NCBI GenBank assembly: GCA_028825475.1 | Contig: JAPKAB010000012.1 | Location: 1-64,000, forward strand | Source: Ascidiaceihabitans sp. | GTDB lineage: Bacteria; Pseudomonadota; Alphaproteobacteria; Rhodobacterales; Rhodobacteraceae | Direction: 5' to 3' | DNA: 64,000 nucleotides | In this document: positions 55,689 through 63,614 of the stretch, one piece after another | Numbering within the stretch: the stretch's first letter is position 1 | Layout: each line of letters opens with the position of its first letter | Notes under the pieces: generated by a model | Database searches by the model: none | What the model was told of the DNA's origin: nothing | What the model saw: the letters and a program-made list of their open reading frames with translations, nothing else | Program-made: the position numbers and the translations under genes

Positions 55689-57410
55689 TTAGGTTTGTGC
55701 CTTGGGTGTCAGCGCCACGGTGGCATCATATTGTGACAAGAAGACATCGCCGTTCAAGTCATGGATCAGATGTGATGTTTTGAGGCGGTCCATCACGGGG
55801 CCTTTAACCTCGGACAAATGGAATCCAACGCCCATATCCTTGAGCCGAAGATTGATCGCCTCAAGGCTTTCGAGGGCAGAATAATCCACCTCGTTGACTG
55901 CTGAGAACATCAAGATAACATTTTTGATTTCGGTACCTTCGGTAACCCGCGCCTGCACCATATCCTGCAGGAAACGCGCATTAATAAAGTACAGGCTTTC
56001 GTCAACGCGCAATGTCAGGAGAGACGGATCTGTTTCGACGTCGTGGCGGTGAATATTACGGAAATGCTGACTGCCTGGCACAAGGCCTACTTCGGCGACA
56101 TGTGGGCGTGAGGTTTTGTAAAGATGCAGAAGAATCGAGATCGTGACGCCACTCGCCACACCGACTTCCACACCTAGAGTCAGGGTCAGAAGAATGGTCG
56201 CAAGGACCGCCAGAAAATCATCGCGGTTGTAGTTCCATGTCTTCTTCAGAATGGTCAAATCCACAAGGCTGAGAACGGCAACGATGATCGTGGCTGCAAG
56301 CGTCGCCTTAGGTAGGAAAAACACTAAGGGCGTAAGGAAAAGGGCTGCGATGGCCAAACCCATTGCCGTATAGATGCCTGCCGCAGGTGTCTCTGAACCA
56401 GCATCAAAGTTGACCACCGATCGGGAAAAACCACCGGTGACGGGGAAGCCGCCGGTGAATGCAGCCCCAAGGTTGGCCGCGCCAAGACCAATCAATTCCT
56501 GGTTTGGGTCGATCTGCTGGCGTTTTTTGGCAGCGAGGGTTTGCGCGACAGAGATGCTTTCGACAAAACCAATAATTGAGATAAGGATAGCTGGCATCAA
56601 TAATGATCCGAGCAAGTCAGGTGACAAGCTTGGCATGGTCAATGGCGGCAGACTTTGGGGAACCTCGCCTACGATTTTCACACCCTTATCGGCAAACCCA
56701 AAAAGCCATACCGATACTGTGGTTGTCACGACGGCGACCACGGGACCAGCTTTGGTCAGGATATCCGCCATGAGCGCAGACAGTCCCATCCTCTTTAAGA
56801 GCGGTTTCAGATTCTTTCGCACCCAGAACAGGAACGCTGTCGCCGTCCCCCCGATGATCACCGTGATCCAATTAATTTGATTGAGGTGCGCAAAGATCGA
56901 GCTCAGCATTTGGGGCAAAGTATGCCCATGCGCACTGATCCCTAAAATATGTGGGAGTTGGCTGACGGCAATAAGAATACCGGACGCCGTAATGAAGCCC
57001 GCGATGACCGGATGACTTAGAAAATTCGCAAGAAATCCCAAGCGAAAGATACCCAAAAGAACTAAGAAACCACCCGACAGAAAAGCCAAGGTTAGTGCCG
57101 CAATAGCGTATCCCGCAGTACCAGTTTCAGCGACCTGACCAATTGCCGATGCCGTTAGCAACGACACAACAGCCACAGGACCGACTGCTAACGCGCGGCT
57201 TGTCCCGAAGATCGCATAAAGAACGATCGGCGCAATGGATGCATAAATTCCCGCCTCTGGCGGTAAGCCTGCCAAAAGCGCATAGGCCAGCGACTGTGGG
57301 ATCAGCATGATCGTCACGATCACCGCAGCAATCATGTCATTGGAAAAGGTGTTGCGGTTATAGCGGCGACCCCAGTCAAGAATCGGGAGGTACTGGCGAA
57401 AATTTTGCAT
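55689..57410 (-). CDS. SulP family anion transporter with STAS domain
   Basis: A 573-residue transporter with about 14 membrane segments. LPILDWGRRYNRNTFSNDM and IPQSLAYALLAGLPPEAG are the SulP N-terminal hallmarks; GLGAANLGAAFTGGFPVTGG follows further in. The C-terminal STAS domain covers about residues 440-560 (LYFINARFLQDMV; MFSAVNEVDYSALESL). Sulfate is a likely substrate given the sulfur-oxidising neighbours, but bicarbonate or other anions are possible. Confidence 0.9.
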   Translation of the reverse strand: MQNFRQYLPILDWGRRYNRNTFSNDMIAAVIVTIMLIPQSLAYALLAGLPPEAGIYASIAPIVLYAIFGTSRALAVGPVAVVSLLTASAIGQVAETGTAGYAIAALTLAFLSGGFLVLLGIFRLGFLANFLSHPVIAGFITASGILIAVSQLPHILGISAHGHTLPQMLSSIFAHLNQINWITVIIGGTATAFLFWVRKNLKPLLKRMGLSALMADILTKAGPVVAVVTTTVSVWLFGFADKGVKIVGEVPQSLPPLTMPSLSPDLLGSLLMPAILISIIGFVESISVAQTLAAKKRQQIDPNQELIGLGAANLGAAFTGGFPVTGGFSRSVVNFDAGSETPAAGIYTAMGLAIAALFLTPLVFFLPKATLAATIIVAVLSLVDLTILKKTWNYNRDDFLAVLATILLTLTLGVEVGVASGVTISILLHLYKTSRPHVAEVGLVPGSQHFRNIHRHDVETDPSLLTLRVDESLYFINARFLQDMVQARVTEGTEIKNVILMFSAVNEVDYSALESLEAINLRLKDMGVGFHLSEVKGPVMDRLKTSHLIHDLNGDVFLSQYDATVALTPKAQT

Positions 57411-57541
57411 GAGATTAGTCCATGAAAGGCGGCGGCCAGAGTAACTTTCTCTCTGACCGCCAAGGTAAGGTCTGCCAGGGAACGAACAAACCTATCAAGT
57501 GGTGGGCCCCAGAAGGGTTCCCACAATTTGGCGTGCCGGCC

Positions 57542-59221
57542 TTAGTCGGCCGTGGCTTTGATTTCTTCCGGTTTTGCCATCCATTCTTTGCCTTTCAGCA
57601 TGGCCTGCCAATAAATCGGCGGTAGCAACTTTTCCTTCATGAACCATGCCGCACGGCTTGGCTTGGTCCCATCGATTATGAAGGACGGAAAGCTTGGCTT
57701 TAGCGCGCCGCCATACCCGAATTCTGCCAGCACGATCTTGCCGCGCTCCACGGTCAACGGACAAGACCCATAGCCGTCGTATTGAGCCACCGGTGAACCA
57801 CCTTTGATATCAGCTACGATATTCTCAGCCACAACTGGCGCTTGCTTACGTGCAGCAGCCATCGTTTTGGCGTTCGGAGCGTTCATAACATCCCCCAATG
57901 ACCAGATGTTGTCATAGGTTTTGTGACGCAGAGTTGCCTGATCGACGTCCACCCATCCTGCGGCATCCGCCAGTGGCGAAACACGGATGAAATCTGGTGC
58001 GATTTGCGGTGGGCAGACATGCATCATATCGAAATCCACCGTGATTTCGGTTGGGGTCGTATCGGGTTTGGCTATTTTGAATGTCGCTTTTTTTGCCTCT
58101 CCATCAACCGAAGTAAGTGTGTTGAAGAAATTCAAGGTAGCGTCGTATTTTTCGACATATTCCATCAGCGCAGGAACATATTCTTTAACACCGAACAACA
58201 CGCCACCAGCGTTCATAAATTGGATATCAATGTCTTTTAACGCACCGTTTCGGAACCATGCGTCTCCCGAAAGATACATCGCCTTTTGTGGCGCACCTGC
58301 ACATTTGATGGGCATGGGCGGCTGCGTGAAGAATGCGCGGCCTTCTTTCATTTCTTGCACAAGCTGCCAAGTGTACGGTGCGAGATCATAGCGGTAGTTC
58401 GACGTAACGCCGTTGCGTCCAAGTGTCTCTTCCAAACCCTCAACACCTGCCCAATCCAACTTGAGACCAGGAGAAACTACCAAGCGGTCATATTTGACGA
58501 CTACACAGCCTTCGAGGACAACAGCGTTGTTCTTTGGCTCGAATGCTGCGACAGCCGCCTTGATCCATTTAACGCCACGCGGAATGAGAGAAGCCATCGT
58601 TTTGGCTGTTTCGCGCGCCTCGAAAACACCTCCACCAACCATGGTCCAACCGGGCTGATAATAATGAACATCAGACGGGTCGATAATTGCGATGGACAGG
58701 CCAGACTTGCGCGACAAAAGACTAGCGGCCGTGGCGATCCCGCCTGCCCCTGCCCCTACAATAACAACATCGTATTTTGCATCACCCGTTTCAGTCGGTG
58801 TTTTGCCGCCATTAGCAACGCGTCGCGCGACACCGTTCATGTCATATCCAGCCGCCTTGGTGGCAGCCAGAATTTCGGGTAGTGGGCGCTTTTTGGCCTC
58901 GTGCAAGGACCACAATGTGGCCGAGCGTGTGCCAGACCGACAATACCCCAAAAGTGGACGCGGTAGATCTTTCAGGATTTCGCCGAACGCGTCCACATTT
59001 TCATCGGTAACCACCCCTGACTCAATTGGGAGATACGCTGTCTTAAGGCCCGCTTTCTTAGCGGCCTTCTCAATTTCTTCAAAGTTTGGCTGGTCCGCTC
59101 CTTCGCGATCAGGGCGGTTGCAGATAATAACCCGAAAGCCTGCTTCTTTGATTGCGCCCATATCACTTACAGTAATCTGCGGCGAGACTGAAACTTTGTC
59201 CGTAATTCTTTTGATATCCAT
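57542..59221 (-). CDS. DUF442 phosphatase-like domain fused to sulfide:quinone oxidoreductase
   Basis: A 559-residue fusion. Residues 1-110 form a DUF442 (beta-lactamase-inhibitor-like, tyrosine phosphatase fold) domain with CRSGTRSATLW (CxxGxR). From residue 150 an FAD protein follows: DVVIVGAGAGGIATAASLL, PIKCAGAPQKAMYLSG and MMHVCPPQIAPDF. These two Cys match those of sulfide:quinone oxidoreductases and flavocytochrome c. It would oxidise sulfide to sulfane sulfur, passing electrons to quinone. It is followed upstream (minus strand) by the persulfide dioxygenase-like gene. Confidence 0.9.
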   Translation of the reverse strand: MDIKRITDKVSVSPQITVSDMGAIKEAGFRVIICNRPDREGADQPNFEEIEKAAKKAGLKTAYLPIESGVVTDENVDAFGEILKDLPRPLLGYCRSGTRSATLWSLHEAKKRPLPEILAATKAAGYDMNGVARRVANGGKTPTETGDAKYDVVIVGAGAGGIATAASLLSRKSGLSIAIIDPSDVHYYQPGWTMVGGGVFEARETAKTMASLIPRGVKWIKAAVAAFEPKNNAVVLEGCVVVKYDRLVVSPGLKLDWAGVEGLEETLGRNGVTSNYRYDLAPYTWQLVQEMKEGRAFFTQPPMPIKCAGAPQKAMYLSGDAWFRNGALKDIDIQFMNAGGVLFGVKEYVPALMEYVEKYDATLNFFNTLTSVDGEAKKATFKIAKPDTTPTEITVDFDMMHVCPPQIAPDFIRVSPLADAAGWVDVDQATLRHKTYDNIWSLGDVMNAPNAKTMAAARKQAPVVAENIVADIKGGSPVAQYDGYGSCPLTVERGKIVLAEFGYGGALKPSFPSFIIDGTKPSRAAWFMKEKLLPPIYWQAMLKGKEWMAKPEEIKATAD

Positions 59222-59235
59222 GATCTTCTCCTGAG

Positions 59236-60120
59236 TTACAGACCGTTGACTGGTACTTTAAGCGTTGGGTTGCCGTTCTCGTCTGTTGGCACTTCGCCCG
59301 CACGCATGTTCACTTGCAACGATGGGATGATGAGTTTGGGCATAGCCAATTGCGCATCCCGCTCAGTGCGAAATTTGACGAAGTCTTCCTTCGTCTTCTC
59401 GCCACCTACGTGGATATTATTTGCCTTCTCATCCGCCACGGAGGTTTCCCACGCAATTTCGCGGCCATTTGGTCCATAGTCGTGGCACATGAACAGGCGC
59501 ATATCGTCTGGCAGGCTCAGCGCTTTCATGATTGAATCATACAGAACACCTGCATCGCCACCGGGGAAATCCGCACGCGCAGACCCGCCATCGGGCATGA
59601 ATAATGTATCGCCTGTGAACGTCGCGTTGCCGATGACGTGAACCATGCAGGCGGGTGTGTGGCCAGGCGTGAACATTGCCACGGCCTGCAATGCGCCAAT
59701 CATGTAAGTGTCACCGTCCTTGAAAAGCGCATCAAATTGCGATCCATCGCGCTGGAACTCCGTACCTTCGTTAAAGATTTTACCGAAGGTCTCCTGGATA
59801 ATCATGATACCTTCGCCGACACCGATCTTGCCACCCAATTCTTGCTGCAGGTACGGGGCCGCGCTCAGGTGGTCTGCATGAACATGAGTCTCGATGATCC
59901 ATTCCAGTTTCAAGCCGCGCTCTTTGATGTGAGCGATCATAAGGTCGGCACTATCATGCGTGATGCGTCCGGCCGCGTAGTCTAGATCCATCACGCTATC
60001 GATAATTGCGCAGGCATCGGAAGACGGGTCTTTGACGATGTAGCTGATGGTATTGGTCGGTTCGTCAAAGAAGGCTTCAACTTCAGGTTTGATGTCCATA
60101 TTTACTGGATAATCGGTCAT
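59236..60120 (-). CDS. Persulfide dioxygenase-like metallo-beta-lactamase-fold protein
   Basis: A 294-residue protein of the ETHE1/PDO group, which oxidises glutathione persulfide to sulfite. The metal site is IIETHVHADHLSAAPYL (HxHxDH), TPGHTPACMVH, FTGDTLFMPDGGSARADFPG and MCHDYGPNG. The ATG at 60120 has AGGAGT 7-8 bases upstream. It lies 14 bases before the SQR fusion in the same operon, forming the classical sulfide-to-sulfite pair. Confidence 0.9.
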   Translation of the reverse strand: MTDYPVNMDIKPEVEAFFDEPTNTISYIVKDPSSDACAIIDSVMDLDYAAGRITHDSADLMIAHIKERGLKLEWIIETHVHADHLSAAPYLQQELGGKIGVGEGIMIIQETFGKIFNEGTEFQRDGSQFDALFKDGDTYMIGALQAVAMFTPGHTPACMVHVIGNATFTGDTLFMPDGGSARADFPGGDAGVLYDSIMKALSLPDDMRLFMCHDYGPNGREIAWETSVADEKANNIHVGGEKTKEDFVKFRTERDAQLAMPKLIIPSLQVNMRAGEVPTDENGNPTLKVPVNGL

Positions 60121-60207
60121 AGATATTACTCCTGAGATGGCCCAATTCGGGCTATAGGGATCAGCGCCTAGCGGGTAATCTGGCACTCTTGAGAATTTCG
60201 TTTTGAG

Positions 60208-60573
60208 TTATTCTGTGACGGTTGCTTGATGCACCTTGCGATATGCATTGAGGCCTCCGGCGATAAAGCGGGCGTTTTTGTAGCCCATATCGACCAAAGA
60301 TGCAGCCGACAGGGAGCCACGATTATAGGCGTTGCAGTAACATAGAATGGTCGTATCAAGATCGGGCAGCTGGCCTTCAACGTTCATTTCCAGCTTGCCG
60401 CGACTGATATTGATCGAGCCGGGGATATGCCCCGCGTCATGTTCTTCCTTGTCACGGATATCCAAGGCTACTGCGCCAGACTTCAGCAATCCGTCTACGT
60501 CTTCTGGAGCAACCGAGCCAGCTTTTGCTTGAGCGGCGTCAGCCATATCTTGGAATTTTTGCGTATATGCCAT
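60208..60573 (-). CDS. Single-domain rhodanese-like protein
   Basis: A 121-residue cytoplasmic rhodanese. The active loop is ILCYCNAYNRGSLSA, with CNAYNR as the C-x4-R loop; DIRDKEEHDAGHIPGSINI marks the fold. In this operon it probably transfers persulfide sulfur between SQR and persulfide dioxygenase. Confidence 0.9.
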   Translation of the reverse strand: MAYTQKFQDMADAAQAKAGSVAPEDVDGLLKSGAVALDIRDKEEHDAGHIPGSINISRGKLEMNVEGQLPDLDTTILCYCNAYNRGSLSAASLVDMGYKNARFIAGGLNAYRKVHQATVTE

Positions 60574-60596
60574 CTTGAGAAAACCTTGTTATAGCG

Positions 60597-61175
60597 TCAG
60601 TGGCTTTCGCCATTTGCCATCATCATTTCGTGTACGGCTTGCATGCCTCGATCCGTCATTGCAGTGACTTCAGCTGCATGGGTTTGAAGGGCTTCAACCA
60701 TCTGCGGATTATCCGAGGTCTGGATGACAACCAGTCCTTCGTCTTCGATCGAGACTTCGGAAACTATCTCCTCACCACTCAAAAAGAAGATATCCAGCGT
60801 CGGGCTCTGGATCAGGATTTTAGGGTCATCCAACTGCCCCACGCGATCAATCATACCAACCGAATGGTTCACAAGTGCATCCATCACGACAGGGTCGGAC
60901 GAGCGTGTCACGGTGCGGATGCCATTGGGCAGGTTTTCGACCTCACGGGTGATGGTATCGAAATTATTGAACAGGACGGCCAGATCTGCGCTTTCTTCGG
61001 GCGTGGCATTTTCGCCCTGTAGCCCAGGCATATTCGTTTCGTCATGCTGCATCATCCCGCCGCCGTAGTGGTCCATTATTCCATGGTCACCCGACATCGC
61101 GAAATACATGCCCCCTGCCCCAGCTGCTCCAGCCAAAACGACGGCGCCCACGATTAGTATTGATTTAGATGCCAT
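60597..61175 (-). CDS. Membrane-anchored protein of unknown function, Met/His-rich N-terminus
   Basis: A 192-residue protein. One hydrophobic segment at residues 5-28 (ILIVGAVVLAGAAGAGGMYFA) anchors it or is a signal peptide; a short His/Met/Gly segment follows (DHGIMDHYGGGMMQHDET) that could bind copper. The rest is a soluble domain I do not recognise. It lies in the sulfide operon, 3 bases past the stop side of YeeE half genes, so a role in periplasmic sulfur or copper handling is plausible. Confidence 0.7.
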   Translation of the reverse strand: MASKSILIVGAVVLAGAAGAGGMYFAMSGDHGIMDHYGGGMMQHDETNMPGLQGENATPEESADLAVLFNNFDTITREVENLPNGIRTVTRSSDPVVMDALVNHSVGMIDRVGQLDDPKILIQSPTLDIFFLSGEEIVSEVSIEDEGLVVIQTSDNPQMVEALQTHAAEVTAMTDRGMQAVHEMMMANGESH

Positions 61176-61178
61176 GTG

Positions 61179-61610
61179 TTAAGCCGCCTTTGTGGTTTGT
61201 TGAATGGGTGTCAAAAGACGCCGTGCATAAAAGCCTGCGGTCACTGCGGCGAGGAAAAGAACGACTTCCCAACGTCCTGTGCCAAGGGCTGGGATCGCAG
61301 CACCTGGGCAAAATCCTGCGATACCCCAGCCGATGCCAAAGATCGCGGAACCGCCGACAAGGCGTGCGTCAATGCTACTGTTGTTCGGAATTTGGAAGCC
61401 ACCGCCAAATAGCGGCGCATTGCGACGCCAAACAAGACGATAGCCAATGAAGGTGATTATGACTGCGCCGCCCATTACAAAAGCGAGGCTAGGATCCCAC
61501 GTGCCTGTTAAATCGAAGAAGTTGAAAACCTTCGCAGGGTTCATCATTCCAGATATCGCAATGCCAACGCCAAACACGAGGCCGGTGAAAAGTGCAAAAA
61601 TCAGTCTCAT
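61179..61610 (-). CDS. YeeE/YedE family half transporter (second half, DUF6691-like)
   Basis: A 143-residue membrane protein with four helices. The motif GIGWGIAGFCPGAAIPALG carries the conserved Cys that handles thiosulfate or other sulfur compounds in TsuA relatives. I start it at the ATG at 61610 (MRLIFALFTG), which lies 6 bases after the first-half gene. Two such halves together match one full YeeE protein. Confidence 0.9.
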   Translation of the reverse strand: MRLIFALFTGLVFGVGIAISGMMNPAKVFNFFDLTGTWDPSLAFVMGGAVIITFIGYRLVWRRNAPLFGGGFQIPNNSSIDARLVGGSAIFGIGWGIAGFCPGAAIPALGTGRWEVVLFLAAVTAGFYARRLLTPIQQTTKAA

Positions 61611-61615
61611 TGGCT

Positions 61616-62047
61616 TCAGGCTCCAAACACGTGGCGGATGAGGTAAACGGTGATGGTTGCGGTCACCATGAAAGTGGGAACAGCCACGATCGAACGCACA
61701 GACAGTCGCGACAAGCCACAAACACCGTGACCGGATGTGCAACCGGACCCAAGACTCGCGCCAAATCCGACAATCACGCCTCCGATGGCAATCATAAGGG
61801 GGCTTACGGGCACCGATAGTTCAGGCATTTGGCCCGTGACCAAAAAGATAAGACCGGGTGACAGGATCATGCCCACAACCATTGTGGCGCGCCAAGAAAA
61901 CTCGGAACTATTCTCGGCAAAGACGAGACCAGACATAATGCCCGTTGCGCCAAGGATACGACCCAATCCAAGCATAAGAAGGACCGCACCAAGACCAATC
62001 AACGCACCCCCGCCAAGGGATGCGAATGGTGTAAATAGCGTCTCCAT
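61616..62047 (-). CDS. YeeE/YedE family half transporter (first half)
   Basis: A 143-residue membrane protein. The conserved motif is LGSGCTSGHGVCGLSRLS with two Cys, as in TsuA-like sulfur transporters. The ATG at 62047 is 2 bases from the stop of the DUF2892 gene. It is coupled with the second half downstream. Confidence 0.9.
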   Translation of the reverse strand: METLFTPFASLGGGALIGLGAVLLMLGLGRILGATGIMSGLVFAENSSEFSWRATMVVGMILSPGLIFLVTGQMPELSVPVSPLMIAIGGVIVGFGASLGSGCTSGHGVCGLSRLSVRSIVAVPTFMVTATITVYLIRHVFGA

Positions 62048-62048
62048 C

Positions 62049-62264
62049 TTAGCAGTCCTTGCAGGTCTTAAGACCAAGGATCGCATAAATCGGGCACATC
62101 TTAAGTGTTGATGTAGCGAGCATCACAACGCCGATCACTGCCGCACCATATTTGAACAGTGGAGCCGCAAACAGCGACAGACCGCTGAAAAAGGCGAGAT
62201 AAAGCAATACTGCGCCTAAGGCAGCGCGTAGAATACGGTCGATGGTTCCAACATTGACAGCCAT
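62049..62264 (-). CDS. DUF2892 (YgaP transmembrane-like) protein
   Basis: A 71-residue protein: VNVGTIDRILRAALGAVLLY opens it and a second helix follows; it ends with CPIYAILGLKTCKDC, a Cys-rich tail. DUF2892 is found fused to rhodanese in YgaP. GGAGG lies 6 bases before the ATG at 62264; an upstream TTG would overlap it. It is the first gene of the sulfide operon. Confidence 0.88.
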   Translation of the reverse strand: MAVNVGTIDRILRAALGAVLLYLAFFSGLSLFAAPLFKYGAAVIGVVMLATSTLKMCPIYAILGLKTCKDC

Positions 62265-62287
62265 AGTGTCCTCCAAGATTTAAGTTA

Positions 62288-62297
62288 ACCTCGAGGT
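62288..62297. promoter_or_regulatory. Palindrome ACCTCGAGGT upstream of the sulfide operon
   Basis: A 10-bp perfect palindrome, flanked by two TAAGTTA direct repeats (62281, 62299), lies 24 bases upstream of the first gene. It is a candidate operator for Rrf2 or Crp/Fnr regulators encoded next door. Confidence 0.4.
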
Positions 62298-62359
62298 ATA
62301 AGTTATTGACTGCTACTTCAGTGATATTGTCACCTAACGCTCAAATAATGCGATCCTAA

Positions 62360-63025
62360 TTAGTCGCTTTCGGCAATGGCGCGTAAAGCAGGCTTATCCG
62401 ACAGGGTGATACGCCCGCGCGATTGCACGATCAGGCCACGTTTTTGAAAATCATGCAGTACGCGCGAGATGACTTCGCGCGCAGTTCCCAGCTCACTCGC
62501 GATGTCCTGATGTGTGGCTGATATTTCTTTGTCACCACCTACCAAGACCACCAGCCGTTCGGCAAGTCGAACATCAATCCGTCCAAAAGCAACATCGTCT
62601 ACCACCCGCAACAGATCAATTAAGCGGCGTGAATATGCTGCGAAGACAAACGATCGGAAAGCTGGTTCTTCAGCGACCAGTCGGTCAAACGACATCTTAG
62701 GCAATACCACCACCTGGATATCAGATTCTGCGACTCCTTCTGCGTTATAAGCCTCTTCAGCCAACATGCAGGCAGTCGTCAGAACGCAGCTTTCGCCTGC
62801 ATCGACGCGGTACAACACAATGTCTCGACCATTACCAGAGGTCTGCGAAACGCGGATCGTTCCATCGTATAGGAAAATGAGGCTATCTGGCACGTTTTCC
62901 GGCCCGAACACCTGATAACCCTTCTTATGATTGCGAATGAGCGCCACATCGAGAAGCCTGTCGCGCACTGGACGCGGCAGGCCCTGGGTTCCCTTGAACC
63001 GTTCAGTCCAGTCAATGGCGCTCAT
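62360..63025 (-). CDS. Crp/Fnr family transcriptional regulator
   Basis: A 221-residue regulator with an N-terminal cyclic nucleotide-binding-like beta barrel (GYQVFGPENVPDSLIFLYDG) and a C-terminal winged helix (ATHQDIASELGTAREVISRVL). It lacks the N-terminal Cys cluster of FNR, so it does not appear to hold an Fe-S cluster of that type, though a Cys pair (SCVLTTACM) lies in the barrel and could sense redox or persulfide. It overlaps the Rrf2 gene by 4 bases. Confidence 0.9.
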   Translation of the reverse strand: MSAIDWTERFKGTQGLPRPVRDRLLDVALIRNHKKGYQVFGPENVPDSLIFLYDGTIRVSQTSGNGRDIVLYRVDAGESCVLTTACMLAEEAYNAEGVAESDIQVVVLPKMSFDRLVAEEPAFRSFVFAAYSRRLIDLLRVVDDVAFGRIDVRLAERLVVLVGGDKEISATHQDIASELGTAREVISRVLHDFQKRGLIVQSRGRITLSDKPALRAIAESD

Positions 63026-63492
63026 TGGGTCATCCGCATCGGTGCCACGATACCCTCTTCAATGGGCGCAATTCGTGCCAACAGCTCTCCCTTGTTGGAC
63101 GCAATATCCGCCAAAGTGAGGTCGTCAAGCACCGCCATGAAAGCCTTTGTCGCAGTTTGCAGCGCGCGTGAAAGTCTACAGATTCCGATCAAAGGACAGG
63201 TATTCTTTGCCGGATTGAAGCACTCGACCAGTTCAAGCGGACCTTCGGTCATACGCACGACATCACCGATGATAATCTCATCCGCAGGCCGCGCCAAACG
63301 GAACCCACCTCCACGTCCACGTATCGTTTCAAGATACCCTGCAAGTCCCAGTTCATGAACTATCTTTACAATATGGGGCCGCGCTAGGCCGTGAACCTTA
63401 ACGACATCATCAACCTTGATACGATCCGGGGCTTTGAGGGCGGCAAGTTGAAGCGAACGCAGTGCATAATTGGAATAAGCAGTGAGTTTCAT
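63022..63492 (-). CDS. Rrf2 family transcriptional regulator, NsrR-like
   Basis: A 156-residue regulator. The winged helix (MKLTAYSNYALRSLQLAAL; VHGLARPHIVKIVHELG) and wing (RGRGGGFRLARP) are clear. Three Cys in CFNPAKNTCPLIGICRL match the cluster-binding spacing of NsrR-type proteins, so nitric oxide or redox sensing is possible. The ATG at 63492 has GAGGACG just upstream. It is divergent from the peroxiredoxin gene. Confidence 0.9.
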   Translation of the reverse strand: MKLTAYSNYALRSLQLAALKAPDRIKVDDVVKVHGLARPHIVKIVHELGLAGYLETIRGRGGGFRLARPADEIIIGDVVRMTEGPLELVECFNPAKNTCPLIGICRLSRALQTATKAFMAVLDDLTLADIASNKGELLARIAPIEEGIVAPMRMTQ

Positions 63493-63519
63493 ATCGTCCT
63501 CCACAAAAAACATCTATTT

Positions 63520-63536
63520 CAAATATATGTTATTTG
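63520..63536. promoter_or_regulatory. Inverted repeat CAAATA-TATGT-TATTTG between Rrf2 and peroxiredoxin genes
   Basis: Perfect 6-bp arms with a 5-base spacer lie in the divergent promoter region. Its AT-rich form and position fit an Rrf2 operator; this is inference. Confidence 0.4.
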
Positions 63537-63614
63537 CAAGTTTGGTGATCTTGTCACTGAACTCACTCCCGCCTCCTCGTATAGATCTGACAAACGCAAT
63601 GAGAGGATACAGCC

